A DNA stretch of 49,831 bases from Mollicutes bacterium (GCA_003553945.1 PWEL01000001.1:1-49831), one strand, 5' to 3'; counted from the stretch's first letter, positions 17,278 through 26,643 are shown. The notes: generated by a model not told the origin, from the sequence alone. A program made the numbers and translations.

Positions 17278-18150
17278 TCATTCTAATCTGGAAAGCAGGG
17301 ATTCCGCAAGGTCGAGATATCCTTCAGCGACCGCGGAAAAATCGATGGCCAGATCCTCCGAAAGTCCTATGAAACCTTTGAAAAGCGCTACGTTATGCCA
17401 CATAAGCGCCTGATACAACCGCCATAGATAAAGCCGTCTGTACTCATCCTTCCGCGGCGTCCTCTCGAGATACACCGGCAGGATCGCTATCGCATGGTCG
17501 AAGTTGTCATTGCCGAAACAGGCGATATCATGAAACGGGTCGTGCTGCCCGGCGAACTCCCAGTCTGTAAGATAGACCTTCTCTTCCGCCACTACGAAGT
17601 TGCTGAGCTGGGCATCGCCGTGCACGAATGTCTTTTCCCCCTGTTCGAGAAAGGGTCGCTCCCTTATAAGCGCGCGCTTATACTCCTTGTACCGTGCATC
17701 ATGGGTGAATTCAAAGGCATCCAGGTGGCCCTCGTATCTTTCAAGACGCCTGAAAGGAGCGTAATCATGCGGCGAGACGATTCCGCTGCGATGAATCTTC
17801 TTGATGATGTCGGCGGCGCCGCATAGATAATCATAAGGATGCATCCTGTCCATCGGGACGCCTTCTATGTACTCGGCGATCTTCACACCGCTTTCAAGGT
17901 CGAAATGCACCGTCCTGTTATTGATCTCAAGAGGCTCCGAAAGCTCCAGATGATCCTTCTCCACCCCGCGTTCGACGAAAGCCTCGGCGCGTTTGCCGGG
18001 AATGCGGAACGTATACTTCTTCTTTCCGACAGCGATGACATAGGTGAAATTCGAGCGTCCCCCCATGAGACGGTGCAAGATCCTAACACTGTCCCTCTTA
18101 GTGTCGAACACGCGCGCGCATGTATCCTTGATATAGTCAGAGTGTTCCAC
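17278..18150 (-). CDS. Choline/ethanolamine kinase-like phosphotransferase (LicA/APH fold)
   Basis: This 290-residue protein belongs to the aminoglycoside phosphotransferase/choline kinase superfamily. It has the catalytic loop F-V-H-G-D-A-Q-L-S-N-F (Brenner motif) and the metal-binding L-T-D-W-E-F-A-G, both typical of LicA-type choline kinases, and an N-terminal G-G-R-S-N-F-T-Y-V loop. It may phosphorylate choline or ethanolamine for surface decoration or phospholipid synthesis; the substrate is not proven. The start is the GTG at 18150, with AAGGAGG six to seven bases upstream; the frame beyond it overlaps the upstream gene. It follows the WalJ-like gene by 11 bases, so the two are probably co-transcribed. 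Confidence 0.78.
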   Translation of the reverse strand: MEHSDYIKDTCARVFDTKRDSVRILHRLMGGRSNFTYVIAVGKKKYTFRIPGKRAEAFVERGVEKDHLELSEPLEINNRTVHFDLESGVKIAEYIEGVPMDRMHPYDYLCGAADIIKKIHRSGIVSPHDYAPFRRLERYEGHLDAFEFTHDARYKEYKRALIRERPFLEQGEKTFVHGDAQLSNFVVAEEKVYLTDWEFAGQHDPFHDIACFGNDNFDHAIAILPVYLERTPRKDEYRRLYLWRLYQALMWHNVALFKGFIGLSEDLAIDFSAVAEGYLDLAESLLSRLE

Positions 18151-18161
18151 GATAAGCCTCC

Positions 18162-18932
18162 TTATACTTTCAGCCACGGAGTCGGGGTATCTTGTTTCGC
18201 TACATGAACCTCGATGCCTGTAAGCTCGAGCGCATAGCTCTTGAACACAGACGAGAGCGTATCGAGCGCCTTCGTCTCCGTATTGCATTCCTCAGAGGCA
18301 TGCGCAAGGACAAGCGTCCTGGTTTTCTCACCGACAAGCCGGGTCAGATAATAAGCGGCATCGCTGTTGGAGAGATGCCCCTTCACCGAATCGATGCGTC
18401 GTTTCAGATAATATGGCCGTTCTGAGGAAAACAGCATCCCGGCGTCATAATTGGATTCAAAGATATAGAGGTCGCAGTTCGAAAGATGCTCATAGTCGGA
18501 TTCGGGGATGAATCCCGTATCCATGACATAGGCGACACGCTTCCCCTCGGCTTCGAAGACAAACCCCAGCGTCGCTTCAGAATCATGTGAGAGTTCGACC
18601 GGGAAAACATACACATCATTGAAAGCGAAGGGGCGCGCCCCTTCGACCTCCATGAATTCAGGCGCTATGTCGAGACGCTTCTTGGTTTCCGCATATGAGG
18701 GCTTCGTGGTATAAAGCGGCGGCGTCTGCTTTCTATACAGTCCGCGCAGCCCCTTGGTATGGTCGCTGTGCGAATGGGTAAGCAAAAGCCCATCGATATC
18801 CGGCAGTCCACCCTCCAGGCGTTCCTGCATAGCCTTCATGGAGATGCCGGCATCGATGAGCAGCGTCGTCGATTCTGTCTTCAAAAGGGTCGCATTGCCT
18901 TTCGACCCGCTCGCTAGGACGATGACTTCCAT
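18162..18932 (-). CDS. WalJ/YycJ-type metallo-beta-lactamase fold hydrolase
   Basis: This is a 256-residue MBL-fold protein with the metal motif L-T-H-S-H-S-D-H-T-K-G near residue 60. Later His/Asp positions lie in L-S-H-D-S, V-M-D-T-G, N-Y-D and G-H-L-S-N-S. It opens MEVIVLASGSKGNATLL, the hallmark of the YycJ/WalJ family, an exonuclease-like protein linked to cell division and DNA repair and usually next to walRK. No walRK genes are here; the neighbour is a choline kinase-like gene. The ATG at 18932 has GGAGGG nearby. The longer frame to 19001 would span the promoter. Confidence 0.88.
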   Translation of the reverse strand: MEVIVLASGSKGNATLLKTESTTLLIDAGISMKAMQERLEGGLPDIDGLLLTHSHSDHTKGLRGLYRKQTPPLYTTKPSYAETKKRLDIAPEFMEVEGARPFAFNDVYVFPVELSHDSEATLGFVFEAEGKRVAYVMDTGFIPESDYEHLSNCDLYIFESNYDAGMLFSSERPYYLKRRIDSVKGHLSNSDAAYYLTRLVGEKTRTLVLAHASEECNTETKALDTLSSVFKSYALELTGIEVHVAKQDTPTPWLKV

Positions 18933-18957
18933 GGTCTTCCCTCCAGTTCCTACGGGT

Positions 18958-18985
18958 ATTATACACCATGGCATGATGAATGCAA
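18958..18985 (-). promoter_or_regulatory. Promoter of the WalJ-like/kinase unit
   Basis: TTGCAT (18980-18985) and TATAAT (18958-18963) are 16 bases apart on the minus strand, about 25 bases upstream of the start codon. Confidence 0.65.
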
Positions 18986-19028
18986 GCATCCAATACATCA
19001 AGTATGATGAATTTCAGACCTTTTGTAG

Positions 19029-19057
19029 TTGTCTCTGGACAGGATAAATGGTATCAT
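19029..19057 (+). promoter_or_regulatory. Promoter of the acidic PrsA-like gene
   Basis: TTGTCT (19029-19034) and TATCAT (19052-19057) lie 17 bases apart, with AAGGAG and the ATG at 19090 downstream. Confidence 0.6.
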
Positions 19058-19089
19058 AGTTGTTGCGTATTTTATAAGGAGTGATCGAC

Positions 19090-21675
19090 ATGGACAACCC
19101 AATAGCTAAACGTATCTTGATCGTAGGCACGATCTTCGTGCTGATCATCGTCCTCGCTGTCGCATGCAATGAGATTCTCGATGACGATGACGACCCCACC
19201 GTCAGCAACCCTGAGGAACCCTTTTTCACCTACGGTGAGAACGTCATCACACGTGGAGAACTATACGACCGCATGAAAGCGGCGGACGGCACTATCCAAT
19301 TGATCGACTACATCGACCAGAAGCTGCTTGAAGATGAGATAGAAGCCATCGAAGACGAAGACGTCGAGGAAGAGATCAAGTGGCTCACCTACGACACCAA
19401 CGACCCCGATGAAATCGATCGGCTGAGCGAGCGCGAGAAAGAAGAGATGGAACAGGAATTCGCCGACCTTGTGCTCATGTCCGGTTTCGACCCGGATGAT
19501 GAGGACAGCGTCGACCGCTATGTGCGCATTCAGCTCGCCAAGGAATCCTACACAAAGAGCCAGTTCCAAAACGACGATGAGGACGAACCCTTCTACGTCA
19601 GCGACGAAGACCTAGAACGCTACTACGAGGACTATAAGCAGGGCGACCTCTCTGCGATATCCCTCCGCTTCTATAATGAAGAGGAATATGAAAACGTGCT
19701 GAACCATTTCAACCTCGTCGATGACTATGAAGACGGATTCGGACTCTACACGGGCGATGAAGATATCGATGACGTCGAAGAGTTCGACGATGAAGACATC
19801 GAGGCGCTCGACGAAGAAGAGACCCTTGAATATTACATCCGCATCCACAACTACCTCTACGCCTATCGGGACACTGTCGATGAGGATTTGGACCTCGAAT
19901 CACTCATCGAGCTGGACTACGAATATTTCCAATATAATCAAGGCGACCTGCAGGAGAAAGCAGCTACACGCGACGAACCATTCTTCGCCGAACTGAGCGA
20001 GACACTCTATCACGACCTGGATGTCGGCGAATTCACAAGCGAGTCTGTCGCTTATGAATTCGAACCCGAGACAGACCCTCAGGACGACCCCTGGCAACAG
20101 CCCCCCGAAGAAGAAGAGGACGATTTCGACGACGTATTCCTCTTCTATGTCCTCGACCGCGAAGAGGTCACGGACTTTGAAGACCTCGCAAGCGGCACCA
20201 AGGCTGTACTCATGGATGAATACACCGAGGACCTGGTAGGGGAGACACAGATCGTCCAGGCCTTCGAACAGCTTCATGAAGAAATCGGCCTCACAATCTA
20301 CGACCAGGGCCTCGCGATGTTCTACGCCGAACAGTTCCAGACGCAACGCGACCTCTACAGTGAGGATTTCGACGGCGAGAACATCGCCACCCTTGACGAT
20401 TTCGACGTCCATATCGACGAGTATTTCGACTACATGGCCGACCGCGTCGGCGCTATCTACGGTTCAGACCTGCTCAAGGAGAAGATCCTCCTCGAGAGCG
20501 AATACTTCATCGAACACTTCGGCGTCCACCAGGAGGCGATCTACGGACAGCGGACCCTGTTCGAAAGACTCCGCGACGCTGTCACTGATGAGGACCGCGC
20601 GAAGAACCGCGACCTCGTCCAGGGCTGGCACGAACAGCTAAGGGACATGCGCGAGCAGGTCGAGGAGATGGGCTTCGAATGGGAGCTCTACTTAGAGCTT
20701 CAGATGTCCGTCACCTCCAACCGCGCCTTCATCAACCGACAAGTCGCCAATTACCTCCAGGGTGATTACATCATGGACAGGGTGGATTTCGACAACGAAG
20801 TGCTCCCCTATCTCGAAGACGCCTATGAGAACTATCTGGACATGGAAAACACCGGTGTTGTATTCTATCTTGACAGGGAAGACGAACTGATAGAGGAAGA
20901 CATAGATGAATATCTCGAGACGCTCTCCAGCGACGAACAAGACGCCTTTGAAAATCTGCTCGAAGACCTTGAAGATACTTTCACAGAAGCTTACGAAGCG
21001 CTCGACGAAGATGAGGACGAAACCCTCGAGGACCTCATCGAGGAGTATGAAACCGCACTGCGCGGCACAGATGAAGATGACGATGACTACAGCCGCTGGG
21101 GCGTCTTCAAGAACGTCGGACTGCGCATCGACACCGATGAGCGCGGCCGCATCACATACAGCGACATCCGTGAAGAGGATGAAGAACTCCGGAACGGCCT
21201 GCGAACTGTATACGAGGCCTTGCTCGAATCCGACGACGATGTGCTGATCTCTGAGAGCCTGACAAAGACCGAGACAGCTTTCCATCTTTTCCAAGCCGAA
21301 CGCACAGATGACACAGAGCGTCCGAGCGCCGCTTTTGACAATGAGGACAATCTCTACGACGAAGGTTTCGAAAACAGCGACGACTTCCCTACCATCGAGC
21401 AGCTCAGTCTCTACAGTCAATACCTCATTGAAGAAAGCAGAGAAACCCCTGCAGAGACGAATGTCCCCGAAGAAGTCGAAGACGCGCTCGATGCATTGTA
21501 CCTAGAGACTCATTCAAGTTTCTTCGGCCAGGCCAACGCCACGATTGTCGTCATCAACGAACTGCTCGAAGGGGACTTCGAAGCGAGCGAGAACGAAGAA
21601 CACCACCGCCACATGCTCGACACAGTGAGCGATATCTTCTACCGCATGCAGTTCCCGCCGATCGAAGACGACTAG
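19090..21675 (+). CDS. Very acidic membrane-anchored protein with SurA/PrsA-like N-terminal domain
   Basis: This is an 861-residue exported protein. A short basic start is followed by a hydrophobic segment (about residues 9-26) ending L-A-V-A-C, which may be a lipobox or part of a plain membrane anchor. The next block, F-F-T-Y-G-E-N-V-I-T-R-G-E-L-Y-D-R-M then L-I-D-Y-I-D-Q-K-L-L, matches the N-terminal chaperone segment of PrsA/SurA foldases. The remaining 750 or so residues are dominated by Asp and Glu with scattered aromatics. No clear parvulin PPIase motif is visible. It is far longer than usual PrsA (about 300). It probably acts outside the membrane, perhaps as a salt-adapted folding factor; function is inferred only from the start. 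It has its own promoter and terminator. Confidence 0.7.
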   Translation: MDNPIAKRILIVGTIFVLIIVLAVACNEILDDDDDPTVSNPEEPFFTYGENVITRGELYDRMKAADGTIQLIDYIDQKLLEDEIEAIEDEDVEEEIKWLTYDTNDPDEIDRLSEREKEEMEQEFADLVLMSGFDPDDEDSVDRYVRIQLAKESYTKSQFQNDDEDEPFYVSDEDLERYYEDYKQGDLSAISLRFYNEEEYENVLNHFNLVDDYEDGFGLYTGDEDIDDVEEFDDEDIEALDEEETLEYYIRIHNYLYAYRDTVDEDLDLESLIELDYEYFQYNQGDLQEKAATRDEPFFAELSETLYHDLDVGEFTSESVAYEFEPETDPQDDPWQQPPEEEEDDFDDVFLFYVLDREEVTDFEDLASGTKAVLMDEYTEDLVGETQIVQAFEQLHEEIGLTIYDQGLAMFYAEQFQTQRDLYSEDFDGENIATLDDFDVHIDEYFDYMADRVGAIYGSDLLKEKILLESEYFIEHFGVHQEAIYGQRTLFERLRDAVTDEDRAKNRDLVQGWHEQLRDMREQVEEMGFEWELYLELQMSVTSNRAFINRQVANYLQGDYIMDRVDFDNEVLPYLEDAYENYLDMENTGVVFYLDREDELIEEDIDEYLETLSSDEQDAFENLLEDLEDTFTEAYEALDEDEDETLEDLIEEYETALRGTDEDDDDYSRWGVFKNVGLRIDTDERGRITYSDIREEDEELRNGLRTVYEALLESDDDVLISESLTKTETAFHLFQAERTDDTERPSAAFDNEDNLYDEGFENSDDFPTIEQLSLYSQYLIEESRETPAETNVPEEVEDALDALYLETHSSFFGQANATIVVINELLEGDFEASENEEHHRHMLDTVSDIFYRMQFPPIEDD

Positions 21676-21700
21676 ACATACCCCTGCACAAAAACCATTA

Positions 21701-21735
21701 AAAAAATCCCGCCAATTTTCGTTGGCGGGATTTTG
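21701..21735. terminator. Bidirectional terminator between the acidic protein gene and rplY
   Basis: ATCCCGCCAA (21706-21715) pairs with TTGGCGGGAT (21722-21731), with a T run after it on the plus strand and an A run before it, which gives a T tail on the minus strand. Confidence 0.88.
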
Positions 21736-21749
21736 CATTATGCACTGTC

Positions 21750-22397
21750 TTACTCTTCTTCGCTTTCTTCTTCAGAAGCGGATTCCTCTTCCTCATCCTC
21801 GTCCTTCTGCTTGATCGCTTCGACTTCGAGGTCTTCTTCCTCTTCTTCGAGCACTTCTTCTTCCTCTTCTTCCTGCGGGAAGGATGTGCTGACGATGACC
21901 CTGTCTTCAGGGATGAGGACCTTGAACCCTTCTGGAAGGTCCAAATCGGCGACTGTGAGAGTCTCATTTCCATCAAGTCCCTCTACATCGACTTCAAAGC
22001 TGCTGATGCCGGCGCCGACGGGGAACTCGGTCTCGACCGTCTGCGCGATCAGCTCGACGACAAGGCCGCGGGCTTCGACTTCCTCCCTGTTGAGGACTTC
22101 AACAGGAATCTCGGCAGTGATGGTGTCGCTGGCGCTGACCTTGTGCAAGTCGAAATGGAGGACACGGCCCTGACGCAGCGGGTCGGTCTGGACTTCCTTG
22201 AAATACACCTGGTGCGTCTCGCCGTCCAAATCGGCCTCGAAGGTCATGCTTTTTCCATAGGACTGGATGGTTCTTATGAAATCCTTATAAGCGACCTCGA
22301 TCGGTGTCGATTCCATTTCTCTCCCGTAGATGACGCCGGGTATGCGCTGCTCGTTTCGAACGTCGCTCAAGCTTCTGTTTCGTTTAGACAGTTTCAT
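21750..22397 (-). CDS. rplY: 50S ribosomal protein L25/Ctc (long TL5-type) with acidic tail
   Basis: L25/Ctc binds 5S rRNA in the large subunit. The 215-residue protein has the N-terminal L25 beta-barrel (L-S-K-R-N-R-S, I-P-G-V-I-Y-G, F-D-L-H-K-V-S) and the C-terminal TL5 domain (I-P-V-E-V-L-N-R-E-E-V-E-A-R-G). A long tail of almost only Glu/Asp follows, which may be disordered. In Bacillus, ctc is a general stress gene; no SigB-type promoter was recognised here. The ATG at 22397 is chosen because GAGGAG precedes it; an in-frame GTG lies three codons upstream. Confidence 0.94.
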   Translation of the reverse strand: MKLSKRNRSLSDVRNEQRIPGVIYGREMESTPIEVAYKDFIRTIQSYGKSMTFEADLDGETHQVYFKEVQTDPLRQGRVLHFDLHKVSASDTITAEIPVEVLNREEVEARGLVVELIAQTVETEFPVGAGISSFEVDVEGLDGNETLTVADLDLPEGFKVLIPEDRVIVSTSFPQEEEEEEVLEEEEEDLEVEAIKQKDEDEEEESASEEESEEE

Positions 22398-22449
22398 GGT
22401 TTTCACTCCTCTGTGCGTACAATGGTGCCTTGTGGCACGTCGATTTGGT

Positions 22450-22478
22450 ATGATATCACACTTTTTTGTGTTTGTCTA
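22450..22478 (-). promoter_or_regulatory. Promoter of rplY
   Basis: TAGACA (22473-22478) and TATCAT (22450-22455) are 17 bases apart on the minus strand. The -35 overlaps the stop codon of the upstream yhaM-like gene, so rplY can be transcribed apart from it. The leader is about 50 bases. Confidence 0.65.
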
Positions 22479-23387
22479 TTCTTTTTTTCCACGCTTCGAC
22501 TTGTAGTAACGCTCCCGGTCGAGTACGCCGAGTGACTGCGTGAACTCCCCTGGCTCGGTCTCCTCGAGCGCTTCTTTCAAGACGGCGAACTTGGAATCGA
22601 TGTTGTCGATGAAATGAAGGGCGAGCGCCTCGGGCGTCGCCGGTTTCTTCGGAGAGCCGAAATTGCCGTAGTAGTGATGCGCAAGCAGCATATGCTGTAG
22701 GAGCATCCGCTCTTCCGTCTCATAGAGCCCCTTCTCGCGCGCCATGTCCCCGATGGCCTCGCTACCCATGGCGATATGGCCGAGAAGGCGTCCTTCCTCG
22801 GTGTATTCAGGGGCATAGTAGTTGGAGAGCTCGACAGTCTTGAAAAGGTCGTGCAGTAATATGCCGGCGATCAGAAGGTCGTGGTCGAGAAAATCATAGA
22901 CGCTGACGATGCCGTCCGAGAGCTCGAGCATCGTCGCTGTATGATGGGCGACGCCGCCGACATAGGCATGGTGGAATCGCGTCGCCGCCGGATAGAGGTA
23001 GAAATCCTCTTTATAGCGTTCATATAGCGCTTGAGTGATTTCGCGGGTCGCTTCATCTTCGATGCGCGAGAGATATTTCTCGACCGTCCGGCGGGTCGTC
23101 TTGATATCGACGGGGGCGAAAGGATAGAATTCGCGCATCACCGCGAACTTCTCCTCGAGCGTGATGTCACAGCCGCTGATATGGGTGAACTCGTGGACGA
23201 GATATTGCTGGCGTTCCTTGAATTCAATCGGTTCGGTGACGAAAAAATAGACCTCGTCTTCCTTGATGTCCTTGTTCTCATCGATACGAAGCGTTCGGCG
23301 GGTGTCGTCACGCAGGATGACGGAGAGGGTGTTGGTGTCATAAGTGGTGAGGTTGTAGCTGATGATCTTGGCATAGAAACGTTCCAT
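22476..23387 (-). CDS. yhaM: YhaM-like 3'-5' exonuclease (HD domain)
   Basis: This 303-residue protein is like B. subtilis YhaM, a 3'-5' exonuclease on RNA and single-stranded DNA. An N-terminal region of about 130 residues is in the place of the OB-fold domain. The HD domain follows: F-H-H-A-Y-V-G-G-V-A-H-H-T, L-I-A-G-I-L-L-H-D-L-F-K-T and H-M-L-L-A-H-H, giving the metal-binding His and Asp set. The ATG at 23387 has GGAGG, which overlaps the pulA stop region; the two genes are 3 bases apart and clearly one operon with cca. Confidence 0.85.
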   Translation of the reverse strand: MERFYAKIISYNLTTYDTNTLSVILRDDTRRTLRIDENKDIKEDEVYFFVTEPIEFKERQQYLVHEFTHISGCDITLEEKFAVMREFYPFAPVDIKTTRRTVEKYLSRIEDEATREITQALYERYKEDFYLYPAATRFHHAYVGGVAHHTATMLELSDGIVSVYDFLDHDLLIAGILLHDLFKTVELSNYYAPEYTEEGRLLGHIAMGSEAIGDMAREKGLYETEERMLLQHMLLAHHYYGNFGSPKKPATPEALALHFIDNIDSKFAVLKEALEETEPGEFTQSLGVLDRERYYKSKRGKKE

Positions 23388-23390
23388 GTT

Positions 23391-25469
23391 TTAGCCTCCT
23401 AGGGTGCGCAGCACTGTGGTGCTAATCTCGTCGAGCGAAAGCGACGAGGTCGTCTCATGCTCAGCAGGTTCTGAATGATAGAGGACCTCCTGAGGGGTTT
23501 CAAATTCAAAGGTCTCTTCTTTCTTGTTGTTCTTGAAGATGACCGTGAGATGCTCCGTTTCATCGAATATTTCATAGAGGCATGTGCCGCTCTGGCGCAT
23601 CCTCACACGTGTCGAGTGCTTGACTTCATAAGCGGTGTTGAGCCTGAACAGCGGGAAATCCTTGCGAATTCCGACGAGACGCTTGAAATCATCCACATCA
23701 TCCGCGTGCGTGTCGCGTTTCGACCATTCTATGCGGTTGATGCTGTCGGGGCTCTTGTAGGAGTTTCGCACCCCCCGCTTCGAGCGGTAGAACTCCTGTC
23801 CGCTATGGATGAAGGGCACGCCCTGCATCAGAAGCACCATGCTTGTCGCGAGCTTCTGTGCACGTTTCCTATCCTCCCGCGGAGCGTCGGGCATGGCCTT
23901 TCTGGCCTTGTCATAGAAGGTATGGTCGTCATGACACTCGACATAGTTCACACTCTGGGCGGGATACTTGATCGCACCCTTCTGGACCGTGCTGCCTCTA
24001 AGGATGGCCTTGACCGTCTCCGGACGGCGGTTGCTTCCCATCGAATAACCTGAGTCCTCGGCCTGGAAGGTCGAGCCCTTGATGATATCGCGCGTCATGT
24101 CGTTGAAGAAGCCGATGTTGAAGAGGACGTCGTTGTTCTGCAGGTGGGTGAGGCGACGGCTTTCGACGACAGTGGGGATGTTCCATCCTTCGCCATAGAC
24201 AATGATGCTCGGGTCGTACGCCTCGAGCTTCTGCCTTGCTAGATGCATGGTCTCGACATCGATAAGGCCCATCAGGTCGAAACGGAACCCGTCGATGCCG
24301 TACACTCTGGCCCAGTGCATCAGGGAATCGACGATGAACTTGCGGACCATGCGCCGTTCCGTGGCGAGATCCGACCCGCAGCCGCTGGCGTTTGTCAGTT
24401 TGCCGTTCTCATCCACGCGGTAGGCGTAGCCGGGAACCATCTTGCCAAAGGGGAAGGTGTTCACATCATAGACATGATTGTAGACGACATCCATCACCAC
24501 GCCCAGCCCGGACCGGTGCAGGGTGTCTATCATGTATTGAAGCTCGCGGATACGGGAATAAGGGTCTTCCGGGTGTGTGGCGTAGGAACCTTCCGGGACG
24601 TTGTACTGGGAAGGGTTGTACCCCCAGTTGTAAGAAGCTTCCGGGTCGAGTTCGTCCACACCCTCGAAATCATTGAAAGGCATGAACTGGACATGCGTGA
24701 TACCTAGTTCGCGAAGATAGTCGAAGCCGGCGGTCTTGTTCTTCTTCGTTCTGAGACCGCGTTCAACGACACCCCGGAACTTGCCTCGGTGCCTGGCGGA
24801 GATGGCCGGGTCCATAGTGAGGTCCCTGACAGAGGTCTCGTATATGATCGCATCTGTCCCCCTCCTGCCTTCGAAGGGGGCCGGGGTATTCAGCTTCGCA
24901 GGATCGATGACATAGTTCGAGCAGCCGTTCGGACCCGAAGCGATGGCATAGGGGTCCAGAAACGAGCGCCCCTTGCCGTTCACATAGGCTTCATAATAAT
25001 AGGCGGCACCTTCAAGGTCGTCTTCGATGGTCACTTTCCAAAGGCCGCGGTTATCATACTCGAGAGGAATCCTGTCGGTCTTTTCCTTCCGCATCAGGAT
25101 AAGATTGACAGACTTCGCGACAGGGGTCCAGACCTTGAAAACGGTCTCCCAGGGCGTGTAGAAGTGCCCGAGGTCGCCATCATAGTAATAGAGCTCATCG
25201 AAAAGGGACGAGCGTACGATCTCGCCGGTATAGAGCTCGCACTTATGGCCGGTATTGTCATGAATGAAATAGGTCTTGTTGAGGAGGATGAACCCCTCGA
25301 AACGCGCGCGGTATTTAAAGAACGCTTCATAGGTCTTCTCCTCTACGATCTCAAGGGGAAGAGTCTCTCTCTCCCCTTTTACGTAAAAGGGCGGTTCAAT
25401 CGGCTCAGTACGGGGAATCAACAGGGAAATCTCGTGGAAACTTTCAAGATACGCCTCGAATTCAGCCAT
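23391..25469 (-). CDS. pulA: Type I pullulanase (GH13), cytoplasmic
   Basis: This 692-residue enzyme cuts alpha-1,6 branch bonds in pullulan, glycogen or limit dextrins. An N-terminal part and CBM48-like domain (to about residue 190) precede the GH13 barrel. The type I pullulanase motif Y-N-W-G-Y-N-P is near residue 290. Then come V-V-M-D-V-V-Y-N-H, the nucleophile in G-F-R-F-D-L-M-G near 395, the acid/base Glu in Y-G-E-G-W-N near 426, and E-C-H-D-D-H near 510. There is no signal peptide, so it likely acts on internal glycogen or imported maltodextrin. It overlaps the end of cca by 8 bases and has AAGGAG seven bases from the ATG. Confidence 0.95.
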   Translation of the reverse strand: MAEFEAYLESFHEISLLIPRTEPIEPPFYVKGERETLPLEIVEEKTYEAFFKYRARFEGFILLNKTYFIHDNTGHKCELYTGEIVRSSLFDELYYYDGDLGHFYTPWETVFKVWTPVAKSVNLILMRKEKTDRIPLEYDNRGLWKVTIEDDLEGAAYYYEAYVNGKGRSFLDPYAIASGPNGCSNYVIDPAKLNTPAPFEGRRGTDAIIYETSVRDLTMDPAISARHRGKFRGVVERGLRTKKNKTAGFDYLRELGITHVQFMPFNDFEGVDELDPEASYNWGYNPSQYNVPEGSYATHPEDPYSRIRELQYMIDTLHRSGLGVVMDVVYNHVYDVNTFPFGKMVPGYAYRVDENGKLTNASGCGSDLATERRMVRKFIVDSLMHWARVYGIDGFRFDLMGLIDVETMHLARQKLEAYDPSIIVYGEGWNIPTVVESRRLTHLQNNDVLFNIGFFNDMTRDIIKGSTFQAEDSGYSMGSNRRPETVKAILRGSTVQKGAIKYPAQSVNYVECHDDHTFYDKARKAMPDAPREDRKRAQKLATSMVLLMQGVPFIHSGQEFYRSKRGVRNSYKSPDSINRIEWSKRDTHADDVDDFKRLVGIRKDFPLFRLNTAYEVKHSTRVRMRQSGTCLYEIFDETEHLTVIFKNNKKEETFEFETPQEVLYHSEPAEHETTSSLSLDEISTTVLRTLGG

Positions 25470-26643
25470 GATCTCGCTCCTTTAATTGTTCTATGATATG
25501 CATTGCCTCGCGCCTCAGCGCCTGATATTCATTATCGACTTCTCCATCGAGCACGCGCTCGATGAGAAGCTCCAGGGTTTCCTTGATGTGCGAGGGCTTG
25601 CCGATGGGAAGCGCGCGGATGTCCTTGCCGCCGAGCGCCAGTTCGCGACGGTCTTCAATGACAAGGCCACGCGCAATCGAACGAATCGTGGAAGCCTTAT
25701 CGTCGCCGCCGAGCATTCGATGGACGATGTTGACACTCTCGAGCACTGCCTCACCGTGGTCGAAGAGCAGTTTCGGGGTGATGCGTTTCAACGGCAAAAG
25801 ATCCATGACGGTCCGGATGTGCTTTTTATATCTGTTGGAGAGGTGCCAGACCTCCTCGTCGAGACCATCTTCGGCCTCAAAGACCGCAAAGGCCTCCAGC
25901 GGGCCATATTCAATGTCCACATCCTTAAGGATTGACAGCCCGTTGGCGAGTCGGAGGGCTTTATGAAATCCCGCCGCGACCATCGAACGGATGGCGTGCT
26001 TTTTATAAGGTGCGTCGAAGAGCTTGAACAATTCCTCCTGAACGCGTTCTATGGAGATTCTGCGGATGAGGCGTGCATGGCGCTCGATGGCTTCGAGCGT
26101 CCTCTCCTCGATGGTGAAATCGAGCTTGCCGGCGAACCTGAACGCCCTCAGCATCCTGAGCGCATCCTCGGTAAGCCTTTCATCCGGGGCCCCGATGGTG
26201 CGTATACGCTTGAGGGAAAGGTCCTCTTTCCCACCGTGATGGTCATGGATATTTCCGTCCTGGTCCATCACGAGCTGATTGATGGTGAAGTCCCTGCGGG
26301 CGAGGTCTTCTTCAAGCGTGTCGCTATAGCGGATCGAATTGGGGTGGCGATGATTGTCATAAACGGTCTCACGCCGGTATGTGGTGATCTCGAAAGGCAC
26401 TTTATCCACCAGAACCGTCATCGTTCCGAACGCCCTTCCTGTCGCCTTGACACGGGAAAAGAGCGCTTCGATCTCCTCCGGCCTCGCGTTCGTCGTGATA
26501 TCGATATCCTCCGTCGAAAGACCGAGCAGATAATCGCGCACGAACCCTCCGACGAAAAAAGCCTCGTAACCGGCCTCGTTCAATGTCTTTAGGACTTGAA
26601 GACCCAATCTGTGATTTTTATCCACTCTCATCACCGGTTTCAT
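25462..26643 (-). CDS. cca: CCA tRNA nucleotidyltransferase (class II)
   Basis: This enzyme adds or repairs the CCA end of tRNAs. The 393-residue protein has the nucleotidyltransferase head with G-G-F-V-R-D (residues 32-37) and the metal pair D46-x-D48, then R-R-D-F-T-I-N-Q-L near 120 and the E-D-A-L-R-M-L-R-A-F-R-F block. The C-terminal half, about 230 residues, is helical. The first ATG (26643) lacks a ribosome site; MRVDKN at 26631 is also possible. TATAGT sits a few bases upstream of 26643, so the mRNA may be almost leaderless. It is the first gene of a cca-pulA-yhaM operon. Confidence 0.93.
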   Translation of the reverse strand: MKPVMRVDKNHRLGLQVLKTLNEAGYEAFFVGGFVRDYLLGLSTEDIDITTNARPEEIEALFSRVKATGRAFGTMTVLVDKVPFEITTYRRETVYDNHRHPNSIRYSDTLEEDLARRDFTINQLVMDQDGNIHDHHGGKEDLSLKRIRTIGAPDERLTEDALRMLRAFRFAGKLDFTIEERTLEAIERHARLIRRISIERVQEELFKLFDAPYKKHAIRSMVAAGFHKALRLANGLSILKDVDIEYGPLEAFAVFEAEDGLDEEVWHLSNRYKKHIRTVMDLLPLKRITPKLLFDHGEAVLESVNIVHRMLGGDDKASTIRSIARGLVIEDRRELALGGKDIRALPIGKPSHIKETLELLIERVLDGEVDNEYQALRREAMHIIEQLKERDHG

